NCBI GenBank assembly: GCA_001414345.1
Contig: LLCB01000396.1
Span: 1-46,400 of the forward strand
DNA from: Hymenoscyphus infarciens
Lineage: Eukaryota > Ascomycota > Leotiomycetes > Helotiales > Helotiaceae
Direction of reading: 5' to 3'
Length of the DNA: 46,400 nt
The position numbers were made by a program, and so were the translations under genes. Shown here piece by piece: positions 21,087 through 34,500 of this stretch. The notes under the pieces are model-generated. The model did not search any database. It was not told the origin of the DNA and saw nothing but the letters and a program-made list of their open reading frames with translations. The stretch's first letter is position 1; every line of letters begins with the position of its first letter.

Positions 21087-23243
21087 TCACTTCAACCACG
21101 TCCATATGACCTCTAAAACCTTCTTTGCATTCCCCTTTCCAAAAATCGTCTCCTTATCAACTCTATGCAATCTACCCTTTCTCTTGTTCGGATCCTTCTC
21201 CCGCGTGATAATAGGATTCCCAATATCCATACTTTTCCTCCAACTCCACTGCCAAGGTTTCCATTCGGGCTCATCCTTCAAATGATACAGCACCACGATA
21301 ATGACGAAAATAGGAATACTCATATATGCAGCTAAGAAATCCGGACTAGAGAACGGATGAAGGAAGGAGCGCCACCCGTTAAAGAAAACGAGGAGACAAC
21401 AGCCTAGGAGAGCGTAGATTGAGCGGAGGGCTTGAAAATGGGTGCGATATGGGTAATCATTGGCTGCGCGGTTGAGAGTTTCCATGCCGTTTCTTTGTAC
21501 GACTACGGGTTCTGTTGCGAAGCCTTTTGTGGTTCTGTGGACGGTTGTTAGCATGGTCAAGTACAGAAAAGCGGGAGACGAACCTTGATTTGAAAAAGAG
21601 AAATGCTGTCGAGACACACGCATAGACGATCAACATAGAACATGTTGAGAAAATTGCCAACCGACCCAGAATCTAAAAATCAAAGGTAAGTAATTATCAA
21701 CTATCTGGTGAGGATTCTTTTACCTTTGCTGGGTAAGGTCTGACGGCCAAAAATCCGAGGAAAGCAAAAAGCCAACTAATAAACACGGCATTGACGGGTA
21801 CACCTTTCGCACTTGTTCTCTCCAGCCACTGTTTGAGCCTTGCACCCCACCCAGTATCTGGCCAAACATTTCGAATGCTGGCAAGTGCATGAAGCAATCG
21901 AGACGAGATGTACAACCCATTGACGCCACACGAGTAGGCCGAGAAGATATAAAATGCGTTAAGGAAATGTGGCCACCCTACAACACCATTTCGAATACAG
22001 GCTATGATTATGGGAGAGTTTTGACCTCGTCGAATGGAGCTGATTGAGGCATCCTGGAGATTGAAGTCGTCGTAAGGAACGTTAAGACCGACTGTAAAGA
22101 CAACCAGGACGTAGAGTAGGATGACACGGAGGGAAATCTTTCGAGTGGCGAGTTTAATAGCTTCGTCTCTGTCAACGTGTTTATTCTCAGCGGCTGTGAC
22201 GGATACTGTGAAGAATCCTTGAACGGAGAAGAAGATTGTGTTCAATGCTGACCACATTCCAACCAGTCGACCGGTATCTAATTGCAATGTTAGCACAAGG
22301 GAAAATACTATAAACAAGTCCAGCCGTTTCCGACTTACCTCCTGTAAAAGTGTAATTAGTAGCACCTGGATCTGCATGCGTACTATTTGAGAAGAAACCC
22401 CAAGGCTCTCGATAGAACTGGAAAGGATTGGTTCCCTCCCGATTTGAATGCTGTACATTAATGATAATGTTGAACAAAATCATCCCCACAATAACAATCA
22501 TCTTAATACATCCACAAACATACTCAATCTCGCCGTATGCCCTCACAGGCAAAAGGTTAATGAGCAATATCCCCAAAAGCATCAAAGACACCCAGACGGC
22601 AGAATTCGTTTCGAGTCCGAATGTCCACTGTAATGTTTCTCGGGGATAATTGAATGATGCTAGATATTCTTTTGTGAATTGGAATTTGAAAAGGGAAGCT
22701 ACTGTTGAAACTTCCACTGCTGCCAAAATAATATAGGCGAACCTGTGGATCTGAGTTAGCTACAAACCGGATTCATTAACAGTACAATTCGCCTTACCAG
22801 GCCATCCAACCAACAGCAAATCCAACGCCCTCATCGATAAATCTACTGGGGAAATCGATAATCGGTCCCTTCACAGGGAAGACGGCAGTCATCTCTCCCA
22901 GGGATCCATTGGCTGCCCACAACAGTGAGCCCATGAGAAGGTAGGCCATGACTGCACCTCCCGGTCCAATAAGATACATTATTTTTCCGGACTGTAAGAA
23001 TAAGCCAATACCAATGGTACTGCTAAAAGCAATCATGTTCACATGGCGTTCGTTAAGTGTTCGTCTACGATTCCAATTAGTGATAGGCAAAAATGCCTTT
23101 TCACTTGACCAAACTTACCTGAGTTCAGTGTGATTTTGAGGGCCCTTCTCAGTGGGTAGCTGGCCGCCTTGAGAAACATCTGAGGATCTGATATCTTCTG
23201 CAATCTCCCGGCCAGTGAGAGGCGAGGGGTTGTCAGTTGCCAT
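21087..23243 (-). CDS. YAT-family amino-acid permease (APC superfamily)
   Basis: Six exons on the minus strand (23243-23119, 23064-22798, 22742-22339, 22277-21724, 21672-21584, 21534-21087) encode 628 residues. All five introns are 49-61 bp with consistent phases. A hydrophilic N-terminus of about 45 residues precedes the first membrane helix, which carries the APC motif AFSSTIGIGLFLQSGK. Later features include YLLMGSLLWAANGSLGEM, GVGFAVGWMAW and the loop KISLRVILLYVLVVF; about 12 membrane segments can be counted. The C-terminal tail ends in VLEVIWTWLK. The family imports amino acids by proton symport at the plasma membrane; substrate specificity cannot be assigned. It is transcribed toward the cellulase gene. 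The long extracellular-type loop with NREGTNPFQFYREPWGFF is typical of these proteins. Confidence 0.92.
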
Positions 23244-23870
23244 ATCGACTGGTATAATTTGAATCGAATGCAATAAATTGAGGCTTCCTCAAGAAACCAT
23301 GAAAAGGATGGAGGGTATTGAAAAACTCAAAGTGCTCAGTGGGGTCACTATATTAAAGGACCCGTACACTTGGTAACGATGCAGCAATATCGCAAGCGGC
23401 TTATGGAATTCTGCAAAACCCGTCGATTACGCCCAGCGATTTTTCAAATCAGGATTGACAGTTTGGTCACATTTGAGTGGGGGAAATCGGATTGGCTTGC
23501 AGATATTCTTCATTTTGGCGGGGAAATTACGCATTCAACCTCGCGATGGTGGCTCTTTGTTGCTAGATAAGAGAGACTTTTTGTCTCATCGGTGCCGGGC
23601 ACCCGAAGCATTTAGAGAAAAGGCTTATCAATTCCACATGCGCCATTGACAGCCAATGATATACTCATCATTTCCCCTAATTGACCCCCGAAAGGGGTGC
23701 CAAAATGGGGTGCAGCAACAAAGGAAGGCCGCTTTCGGTCTATGTTTTTTGCGAGACACTGAGATCTGATAAAAGCCCGCACCAATCAAGAGGCGAGAAA
23801 ATTCGTATAAACTTGATTTTATGCATACATGGGTATTGAGCTGGTGGAGCCGTTATAGCTCCAAGGAGCT
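23244..23870. other. Permease promoter and downstream spacer
   Basis: About 630 bp between two minus-strand genes. It should contain the permease promoter (right of 23243) and the 3' end of the next gene. Short plus-strand frames at 23370-23650 show no motif and are not called. Confidence 0.45.
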
Positions 23871-26800
23871 TTAGAACTGCTCGAAAAGCTGCGACATATC
23901 AAGATTGATGTCGGTTGGTTTGCTCTTCCCGCCATTCTTTCCCATCGTAACCAAAACTCCGTGGCCTTTCTCGCACCAGAAGATATGCACTTCGTCTTGC
24001 GTTGGTAATCCAATTTCCACTTCGCGCTTAACAGATCTGGCTCGCCTGATAGTTCCTATACGATAAGGATCTGGCTCCCCGCGAATACGAAATGGATCCG
24101 TAATCCAGAATATCTCGTTACGATCGTTGATCATGGCAAGATTTTGACCCGTGGAGCACACTGCTGCACGATGTATTCTAGATCCTATCTGCTGGTGCTT
24201 ATCGCGTAAAAGTCGACTTGAGGGTTTTGGCGATAATGTAAGTTGAGCAGGATATCCTTTCTCGGTGTATGTTGTGATAAATGCAGACTGGTTCGAGTAA
24301 ACAATGGACGAAAGCCCACAATCGCCAACTAGCCCCTACGAATTTGTTAGCATTGATTCAATAATGAGACACTTCATGGGATTGCCGGGGCTCTCGGCTC
24401 TCTTGGTAGTCGAAAACGACGGGGCGACTTACATATGGGGCACTGCTCTCAACAATTTTGCCATTTGCCGGGCTTTGACACTCACAGAAATATGAAACCA
24501 CCTTTTCTGGTTCATGTCTTGTGGATGCAATAAATGAGAGGCAATCGGTAGAGAAAGTAATCAGATGATCGTTGGGTCCAGATCTTCCGGTTTGCGTCGT
24601 GAGTTTGTGATGAAAGATTCTCCCGTTCGAGGTATCCAGTACGCGAACATAATTTTCGAACTTGACGGCAACGTAATGATCATTGCTCGAGACAGCAATT
24701 TTGACAGGAACCTGTTCAACTTCAATCTCGTGTGCCGGAGAAACCACACCATCAATGAATACTCTAACAATTGTGGCCTATCGAAAAGTTAGTTTCATTG
24801 GCGCACGACACGTATAGTTGGAGGCAATTACCGGCCCATCTCTACTCACTACTGCTGTTTTTCTGCTACCGCCTGCTGCAAGCAAAATATCTTCAGTAGT
24901 GATCTTCCTAAATGATAAGGAGGGGACGCTATGGAGATCGTAGGAGCCGGCACCAACGTCATTCCATATAAGAAGATTTCTCCCAGAAGTATAAAATACT
25001 GCTGAAGGGAGCGAAGAGGCAGAAAATGACCAATCACGACTTGATTTGAAAAATGGCCATTTTGGACGACGTTCGGATGACTTTCTTGCACTTAACGTCG
25101 GGCTTAATGAAGACGTATCTGATAGGATTGATGGTGAACTCAATATCTTCATGGGTTCGAAGACCTCTGCAACTTCAGGGAGTGATGAATATTCGACTGG
25201 TGGTGCCAATGAATGGGACGATTTCGGTGGCTGCGAAGGAAAATACGACATATCTTCTGAATGACCGGCTGTACTACTGCTACCTGAACTGAAGGTGGCC
25301 GAAACTGGGGTTTGTAGTTCATTCGGCCGAAAGGCGAGTCCAGTTGCACTGACTGGATTCGCGGAAGTTGTAGAATCTGGACTTTCTGAATTCCCGTCGT
25401 CGATACGCAATGGTCGACTACTTGTGCGCAGACCAAAGGGTGGATTTTCGATTGGGCTATAAATCTGCACCTCACGTCTACCGCCACTCTCACCACGATT
25501 CAACAGGGGCTTCAAGTTAGGGCGTAACGGGGTTTTAGTTGGAATCTTTACAAGCGTATCGTCAATGACCTTGGCGGTTTTGGAGTACAACTCTAGCCTT
25601 TCGTTGATATACTTTGACACTTCCGTCAAAGGCTCAATTTTTCGAGCAGAGAGTTTGTCCGAATGCCATATGCATTGATTGCAGCTTGCGCGTGAGATAA
25701 ACTGCACAGAAAATTTAGTAATGACACTTCAAAGGACTGTGCTGGGATAAATATACTGAAGGTAGACCTTCGGTGTGACTTGCAACGTCAGAAACACCCT
25801 TCGATAACCGGCTTCCAGGAACTACATGCAGCTCGGAGCAACTCAGAACATACACGTCCTCAAAGTTACTAATGTTCTGGCTATCATTAGATTTGGAGAA
25901 TGAATGACCAGGGCACCATTCATCGGTTTCACCAAGAATTCTCTGAGAGATTAGATGTAGCTCTTTACTCAAGTCGGGAAACCTGGCATTGCGTGAATCT
26001 AAATCCATCTGAATTTGCTTCAGTGTATCTTTGATTTCCAGGGTGTGGTTTTTTGAAATGTACTGATCAATAATCGTAAGAGTTTGGTTACCTCCACGTC
26101 GAAGCCACTGAAATGGTATTTGTCAGCAGTTAACACACAAATTCCTTGTTGTTTTACTCATACCAGATCTTGCAAGTTGGATGGGTCATCGCTCATGCAG
26201 TTGCATTCGTGCTTGAAACATGAAGGGTGAATGCTTAGGGAGACCAAACTCTTGATTTGCTCACGCGCCCATTCTACTGTTCCCCGAGAAGTATCTTTGG
26301 GTGGATCCTGATATAGGTGGTCTAGCATCGCAAAATGAGGGGTGAGAATATGATTGGAGTCGGTTGCGAGGAGGGCCTCTTCGGCAAACGACCATTTACC
26401 AGATCCTCTCCGGATCTGAGCATTCGAGCAGAATTGAATTGTGGCAGCATTGGTAGCCCAGAAGACATCGTACAACACCAATGCATTGTGAAACCAATCC
26501 GTTAAGCTTTGGGTTGGCCCCAAAGTCCGTCGAACCGCATCGACAACAGCATTGCTGCATTCCTCTACCGGATACTATAGCTGTTAGAAGGAAAGAACTC
26601 AAAGGAAGCATGATACTACTCACGAGTCCGCGATGAAAATCTGGCAGCAAAACTGTGCCACAAGCAGGTTCCGACCCTCTGAACGCTGGCGAACTGCTGT
26701 TCAATTCTGCTAGAATCCCACGACAGAGCTGATTCACGGTAAAGTGATCAACATCTTCAAGGACATCTGCACCCCAGGCATCTTCAATCCTCGAGTTGAA

Positions 26801-27342
26801 CATTGCATACTCCTCTTGTGAAAGTCGTTTGTTCCGTAATAGGAGCGCCCGGAGTCCGGAAAGCAAAGTCTGCCCAAGGAAGCTGTGGCAAGCATCCTCA
26901 TGTGGTCGAGTACCATCAGTGGCACCAAATATTGCGGATTTTACGTCGATTATATGAGATAAAACGGACAACAGTATTTCGGTGTCTAACAGGCAAGATT
27001 TAGTCTCGGAACTCGGGTTTGGCGATTGGAGATAGGTCCTTTGGAGATCAAAAATAATTCGCAAGGCCACCACATGCTGGAAAGCTGATGCAAGTAACCG
27101 CTCACGGTCGTTTCCATGTCTGCCAACTTCCAACTGATAACGGCCAACAAGCTCCTGTACAATGTTGTCGATATCAAGTCGGCTTTGCAGCGTTGCCCAA
27201 ATGGCAGCAAACTCTTGATGCGACATAGATTAGAAGTCTCCTCACATAGTAAGAAGCGCAAGAATGATACACGAAGAAAATCCCCAGAAGCTGACAAGTT
27301 AGGTTGACGCCTCAGAGCGTCTTCTGTGCTGCAGGACGTCAT
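23871..27342 (-). CDS. Large conserved-looking protein of unknown function, C-terminal propeller-like part
   Basis: Minus-strand exons are 27342-27273, 27213-26624, 26574-26164, 26107-25757, 25701-24832, 24777-24433 and 24335-23871, giving 1,033 residues. Introns are 49-97 bp. The first half is helical with scattered Cys/His (HPSCFKHECNCM; ASCNQCIWH). The middle (about 500-720) is Ser/Pro-rich and probably disordered. The last 300 residues read as repeated short beta strands (ILLAAGGSRKTAVVSRDGP, YVAVKFENYVRVLDTSNGR, NLAMINDRNEIFWITD), which suggests a degenerate WD40-like propeller. That is inference. No catalytic motif is recognised. The N-terminus is uncertain: ATG 27342 has a good CACAATG context and joins in phase through a 59-bp intron, while ATG 27226 (MSHQEF) would give a simpler 1,014-residue product. 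Confidence 0.72.
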
Positions 27343-27860
27343 TGTGGTATTGATGCCGCAAGCAGGTACAAGGGGTACAAAGAATATTTTTCAAGAAAGG
27401 GAGACCTAGAGCAGTGTATTTACCGAGACTTGAGTGGTCTAATGGTGGAATTGACGATGAGTTCCATGCTGCTGATTTCAACGATGAATTCGATTAATAC
27501 AAAAATAAAAGGGGGTGGCCGGGTAAGGAGGACTTGAATCAAAGACACGTGACCTAACTAGCCTCAAGCTTTCTAATGGCACACCCCCATACAGAGGAAG
27601 CGAAAGCCTAGCTGCATCTTACCTCGAAGGAAGATTTTGGAAGCATTGTTTTCACGACATGCGTTGAGGCTCACCAGTGCTCATGGTATTATTGCAACTA
27701 AACATTCACAGAGTATGACTGTATAAATGCCGAAGCAGTGCTTATGCCACTCTCAACACCGGATTAACCTCCTCTATTGCTCCTGCTGAAATCCATTTTC
27801 CTAGGTCCCGCGGCTCCTTTTTACTTACCGCGTTTAGCAACTTCTAAACCAGGTGAGCTA
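27343..27860. other. Promoter spacer at the edge of the long AT block
   Basis: Ordinary sequence upstream of the large minus-strand gene. It includes a GGGGG...CCCCC pair bounding 78 bp (27511-27588) that resembles a tRNA outline but does not fold as one. Composition shifts to AT-rich near 27860-27900. Confidence 0.45.
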
Positions 27861-28341
27861 CGAGGACACTCTAGGCAACGCTCTTAGCCAGTATTACTAG
27901 TAGTGTCTAGAATCTTATACTACTACGATATATCGTTGAAAATAGAGTTTAATACTTACTATTTATACTATATATTCCTAATAATATCTAATCGTATTAT
28001 TATTAATATTATTAGTCTTTTAATTAATATTATAATAATATTATAAAACTAGTAAGCTTATTATATTTAAGCTTTTTAACTTATATATCTAAATAGCTAG
28101 ATTTATAGTTTTTATTAAATAGATTACTTTTAAAAAAGAATTATATTAATAGCTTTTAGAATAGCTTTAGAATTTCTTATATAGCTTATATAAGATATTT
28201 AACTTTAATAATACTCTCTAGTAATAATAATATAAATTTAATAGCTATTATAATATAAACTAGTTTTTTGAATTTATTAATTTTTACTTTTTAAAAGATT
28301 AACTAAATTAATAAAAAAAAGTTTTAGTTTAGCTACTACTT

Positions 28342-28580
28342 ATAATAGCTAGCTGTTTATATTACTAAGATTAAATAATAGTTAGATATTAGAATAAGTT
28401 TAGTTATAAAAGCTTTTATTTAGTTTTAAAAGCTTATTTATATTTTCTAATCTATATATATATACTCTATCTCTCTATTTTAAAAGAGCTAATTTACTCT
28501 TTCTCTTAGTATTAGAAACTAGTATTTATATATATTATTCTACTAATCGCATTTCTATATATTTCTTTTATAATAGTATA
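28342..28580. repeat. Partial third copy of the LTR-like repeat
   Basis: The sequence starts taatagctagct, and later matches the two 271-bp copies at tatactctatctctctattt, gctaattta and tatattattctacta. It is more diverged and somewhat shorter. It may be a solo remnant. Confidence 0.5.
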
Positions 28581-28884
28581 TATTTTAAAAATATATTTTA
28601 ATAAATCAATTATCTTTATTTAAATAGAATTCTATAAACTTAATTTTTAACTAATTTATATATATATATATATATATATACTTAAAATAAAGCTCTAAAT
28701 TAAAGCTTTCTAATAATATAATAAAAACTTAAATCTATAATATAAATAATTTTTATTATTTCTCAAAGCTATTAGACGTTAGATACTTAGTTTAGCTTTA
28801 AATAATATAGTACTAATATTATAGAAAGCTAGAAGTTTTGTAAAAAAATTCTATAGTAATTATATATATATTTAGTATAAAGAT

Positions 28885-29155
28885 ATAATAGCTAGCTATC
28901 TTAAATAGCTAAGATTACAAACTCGGGTTTTAGAGGTTTTAGACTTTTATATTAGCTAACGAATATATTTTATCTTAGTTTTAGTTATATATCTTATATT
29001 ATCTAACCTCTTTTATATCTACTCTATCTCTCTCTATTTAGAAGAGGCTAATTTATTCTTTATATTTATACTAAGTCTAGAAATCGTATATATTATTCTA
29101 CTAAACGTACTTCTATATATCTCTTTACTAATAATATATAGTTTATACTATTATA
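28885..29155 (+). repeat. LTR-like direct repeat, left copy
   Basis: About 271 bp beginning taatagctagctatcttaa and ending near actattata. It is highly similar to 31264-31534 in the same orientation, with mostly C/T and G/A differences. No TG...CA ends remain, as expected after RIP. Together with the right copy it frames about 2.1 kb. Confidence 0.72.
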
Positions 29156-29502
29156 TTTATAGAACAAACTCACGCTAGCTAGAGATAGCCTCTTTAATAA
29201 TATATTCTTCGAGTACGTTAGCGTACTTATTTAAATTCGAGTTTATCTAGATTTAACTTAGTTATACTAAACATAATCTTAAATAGCTACGATTCTAGAG
29301 ATTTTATAGAAAACTAGTAATATTAGATTTTAATAACTATTAGTTAGCTAGTTAAAAGTGTATTAGGTAATACGTTAGTAAGAGTAGAATATACTTTATA
29401 TCTCTAAGACTTCTAATAACTCTCTCTATATAAGAATCGTTATATAAGGTTTAGATAGTTAACGAAAAAGCTATTATTATAAAGGCTTCTAAATCTATAT
29501 AT

Positions 29503-29538
<36 letters not shown>

Positions 29539-31263
29539 AACTAATATCGAAGATATCTACTCTACTAGAAGACGTTAAGTAACTTTCTAGAGATATCTCT
29601 CTTTCTAAAAGACATCTCTCTAAACTCTCTCTAAACCGTACTAGTATAACTAGACCTAAAAGGTCTTGAAATAATAATAAGAGTTAAAAAGACTAGTAGA
29701 ACTTTTTAAATATAGACGATTTATAGACAGTTATATAAGTATTAGAGATAGAAGAATAAAAGATAAAAGCTTAGTAGAAAGAATAATAAGCGAATTTTAA
29801 AGTCGACTTTCTCTATTTCTAAACTCTCTCTAATTAGCTAATAACTTTTCTTTTCTCTCTTCTCTACTTCTAAGCTTAAATTTAGACTTCTTTTAGTTAA
29901 GAGACGCTACTACCTCTAATGCTTTCTAATAGACTCTCTAACTTAGTTCTAAAAGTGTTATAAATACTCTCTAACTCTTCTTAAAAAGTAAGATTACTAA
30001 AAAGATTAAACTTTTAAATAATAGTATTTTATCTATATACTAATAATAGAAGATATTATTATATAATAGACTTCTTATAAAAACTAATTATTATAGTTTA
30101 TCTTTACTTTAAAAGGCTTTTATCTAAGCTATAATAACTAGACTAGCTAGGACTTATCTTAAGCTCTAATACTAGTCTAACTTAGTTTATTTTACTTTTT
30201 ATAACTTTTAGATTATATTTAAGCTTTTAGACTCTTACTTCTTAACTAGTTATAAGATAGATAATACTTATAATACTTTTAAAGCTTTATAGATAAAATA
30301 AGAAGATTATACTAAAGAAACTTTCACTAATTTTAGAGATTACTTTTTAAGTATAGCTATATTTAAAGAGATACTAGAATTATAATAGTTCTTTTATATA
30401 TAAGAGAAGATTATACCTTAGCTCTAAAACTTAGCTACTATACTTAAGAGGCGCTAGAATTATAATTTTACTAAGATAGTAAATAATCTTTTAGTACTAG
30501 ATAAGAAGAGACGTTAAAACGCTAAATTATTAGAAATAACTAAGCTAGTTAATACTAGTACTTTAGTTTAAAAGAATACCTCTCTATCTTCTAGCTTAGC
30601 TCTAAACTCTCTATAATCTAATATTAACTCTTCTTTAGAATTAGAAGATAATAAGTTTATATAAAGTACCTTAGTTTAAACCTAAATTATAGAGAGAATA
30701 AGATAGCACTTTTATTATCTCTAGATACTTAAATAATATAATAATCTTTAGCTATAAATAAAGGAAAAACTCTTAGTTTATTTAACTAGCTAAACTCTTA
30801 TTAACTCTCTATTATAGAGTCTTACTTTCTTTACTTTCTTTTTACTTCTAGCTAGACCTATATTTAACTTTTTTAAATTAGATATAAATTAGTATACTCT
30901 TAAAGTAAACTCTTAGCTAAGATATTACTATTATCTATAAAGTTACTTCTCGAAGTTTATCTCTAACTTTACTCTAAATACTCTATAACTTATAAGATAG
31001 CCTAGATAAGATAGAGACTATACTCTTTTAGCAAATATAAACGCTTACTTTAGATATAAAACAATAGAACAAGTCTCTTTTTAATAAGTATCTATAAAGA
31101 GAAGTAGTTATAATATAGAATCTAACTAATATCTCGTTAAACGATTTTAATAAAAATATTAAGATAACTTCTAATAATATAATATACTTATAATATTCTA
31201 ATTTAATACTAAGAACGATAAGAAGAAGACTTAAGAATAAGTCTCTTTTTAAGAGAGAGAGAA
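29156..31263. mobile_element. Interior of a probable RIP-mutated LTR element
   Basis: The 2.1 kb between two near-identical direct repeats. It is slightly less AT-rich than its surroundings around 29160-29660 and has no open frame. Its length would fit a gag-only or non-autonomous element, or a deleted retrotransposon. No protein motif is readable, so the class is inferred only from the flanking repeats. Confidence 0.45.
29508..29537. repeat. (TC)n microsatellite
   Basis: An uninterrupted run of about 15 TC dinucleotides within the AT-rich block. CpT is not a RIP target, so such tracts can survive where CpA sites are erased. Confidence 0.85.
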
Positions 31264-31534
31264 ATAATAGCTAGCTATCTTAAATAGCTAAGATTATAAA
31301 TCTAGGTTTCAAGAGTTTTAGACTTTTATATTAGCTAATAAATATGTTTTATCTTAGTTTTAGTTATATATCTTTTATTATCTAACCTCCTATATATATA
31401 CTCTATCTCTCTCTATTTATAAGAAGCTAATTTATTCTTTATATTCGTAATAAGCCTAGGAATCGTATATATTATTCTACTAGATATACTCTTATATACC
31501 TCTTTACTAGTAGTATATAGTTCGTACTATTATA
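31264..31534 (+). repeat. LTR-like direct repeat, right copy
   Basis: Matches 28885-29155 along its length, including tatcttagttttagttatat and aatcgtatatattattctac. The differences are mainly transitions. Confidence 0.72.
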
Positions 31535-34500
31535 AAAGAAGTAAAAAGAAGTATACTAAAAGCTCTCTAATTTCTTTTAAAAAGTCCTATTCTTAATAGT
31601 AACTTCTATTTTAATTATTATAATTATTTATTTATTTATAACTTTTATCTCTTTTATAGCTCTAGTAGCTAGAAATTATAACTATTTTCTCTACTACTAG
31701 TATTCTAAAAGTTTAATAAATTTAGTTACTTCTAATACTTTAACCTTTTTACTTTTTAATTATAACTTATATATCTTCTTTTTCTCTATCTTATAATATC
31801 TTCTCTAAGTTCTAGCTCTTAGAGTTCTTTTTCTTTAGAATCTCTACTAACTTTATTTATTTTTATACTTACTAGTCGAGATATTATAACTAATCTCTTT
31901 ACTTTGTTTACTTTTAAATAATATAATATTATCTACTATTTAGACTTTTAAAAGGTTTTTTATACTTAGTATAGAGAATAGTATAGTTTTCGTAGTTTTT
32001 ATCTAGTTTTGAATATACTAAACCGTACTACGGTTTTAGTACTATTAGTAGAACTAAGTAATAAATTAATAAAACTAACTACGTAAACTTTAGTAGTTTT
32101 AAAAACTATAAGTAAAAAGTGCTACTATTTTTAACCTAAAAGTAGCTCTTTAGTAGTAACTAAAGTATTAACTTCTCTTATAATTCTCTCGTTATTCTCT
32201 TTCTTTAATACTCTAATCCCTCTTTTAACCTTTATTACTATATCTTCTATATTAAGTAAACTAAACTAAGACTTTAGGTATATAAGAGCGTTTGTTAAGA
32301 GTCTACTAAGACTATTCTAATAATTAGTAATTATACTTTTAGTACTAGAGAAGAGTCGCTCTAGCCTAGTAGATATAGCAGGTATTAAGAGTATATTAAG
32401 AGCTATTTAAGAGAGATAATAGTATTACTAACGTTTAAAAATCTAAAGTTTATTATAAGATAGGTAGTAAGAGTCTAGCTAATAGAAAGGCTAGAAAATA
32501 CTAAAATATAGCCTAAAAGATCTTAGTTTACCTCTTTTCTAGGCTTCTTTAGACTATTCTATTCCTAGAATTCTAGCTAAAACTATAAAATTTTAATATA
32601 TTATTATATAATATTTAAAAGCTACTTAGTTTATAAAACTACGTAGTTTTACTATATAAAACTATACTAACTATAGTTTTAGCTAAGTAATTTAAAACTA
32701 AGTAGAATTTCCTAAGAACTAACTATATAGCAAGTTAGTATAGTTAGTTCTTTAAAAACTATATATATTCTCTATACTATTTATACTTAAAAAAGATATA
32801 TTAAAATACTTTTATATTAGTTATATTTAGAATTATATAGTTAATAAAGATTATAAGAAAGTCTTATTATAAGTATTCTTATCTAACTTTAAAGTTAACT
32901 CTAATTATTAAATAGTAATAATTCTATTAATAATATAAAATAGTATTATAAATATTATACTAAGTAATATACTATTAATAAAAGTATTAAAATTATCTTA
33001 GTTTATCTTTTAAAAGTATATTAACTTAACTTTAAAACCTTATATTAAAAAGTAATTAGAAAACGATAAATTAATATAAAAGAAGCTATAAATATAATAT
33101 AGTAAAATCTATATAAAAGATACTACTAAGTACTTCTTTTTAATAATAATACTTTCAAAGTATTATTTATTAATTTAATTACTATATATACTCTTCTTAT
33201 ATACTTTATTTAATATAATATCTTTTAAATACTTGTATAATATATTAATAACTTTATTTCTTCTAGAATTAAATATTATAAGAATGGTTTTATTAAAATA
33301 AAAGAGTATTTCTCTCTAGATTCTAATTAAAGATTACTATTAGTACTAATAGAAAGAAGTTAAATAATAGTCTCTTTATTCTAAGTTTTTCAAGTTATAA
33401 GATTAATAAGTTTAATAATTTAATTAAAGTAGTACTTAGAATAAGATAAATTAAAAAACGTTATATAAGTAAAAGTATAACCTCTTTTTTACTTAAAATA
33501 AATAAAGTCTATAATATATAAAATTATATTTAAAACTCTAAAATATATACGAATTTTAAATTACTTATTTTAAATATTAAAAATAAGATTAGTTACTTTT
33601 TAATAAATAATATATCTAATAATAATATTATATTTTAAAAGCTTATCTCTTTCTTAAATAAAAGTAATTAATAATTATACGCTAAGTAAACTAAAATTAA
33701 CTATTAGTACTATATTATCTAGCTTACTACTAGTAATATAACTTCTAAAAAGTATATTAACTTTAAGTAAGAGATAATTAATATAGAGAACGATTAATCT
33801 AATAATCTACTTTATAGCTTTATTACTAATAATTTATTAAATTACTTCTTTAACTTTATTAAGAAGTTTTATAAATTAGCTATAATATATAAAAAATCCT
33901 TTTTTTTTAAAAAAAAGTATTACTTTCTCTTAAGCTAATACTACTTAATAGATAGTCTAGAATTAAAGTATTAAAAGAGCTTATAAATTAAAACATAAGA
34001 TTAAGTACTTTTAAGATATTACTATCTTTAATTTAAAATAAGTAATTACTAAGAAAGATTAGAATATACTTAAAAAGATATATATCTTACTAATAAGTAA
34101 AGAAATTTAGCTAATTTAAACTCTTAGATAAAGCTTTTTTTAATACTTTTAAATACTTACTTTTAGTAGTTAAAGATATAGCTAGAACTTTAAATAATAC
34201 TATCTTAGTTATAGACTTTAATCTTTCTCTTTTTAAAAAAAAATTAAGTATAAAAATAAAGCTTATTTACTCTTTTTACTTTATAAAAGTCTATCTTTTC
34301 TATACTCTTTTACTCTTACTAATTAATTTAAATATTCTAGGAAAAGATTTTTTAATATTATAATCTAATAGATAAATTATCTATATATACTACTATTATA
34401 GTACTCTATTCTACTTATAAATAGAAGTACTTAGAAAAGCCTTAGGTTACTAACTAGATACTACTAGCTTATACTATTATAGAGAAATTATAAAATAATA

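Noticed and set aside
27511..27588. tRNA-like 78-nt segment on the minus strand with a perfect 7-bp outer stem
   Set aside because: No proper D, anticodon or T arm forms, and extra bases separate the TTCAAGT-like loop from the acceptor strand.
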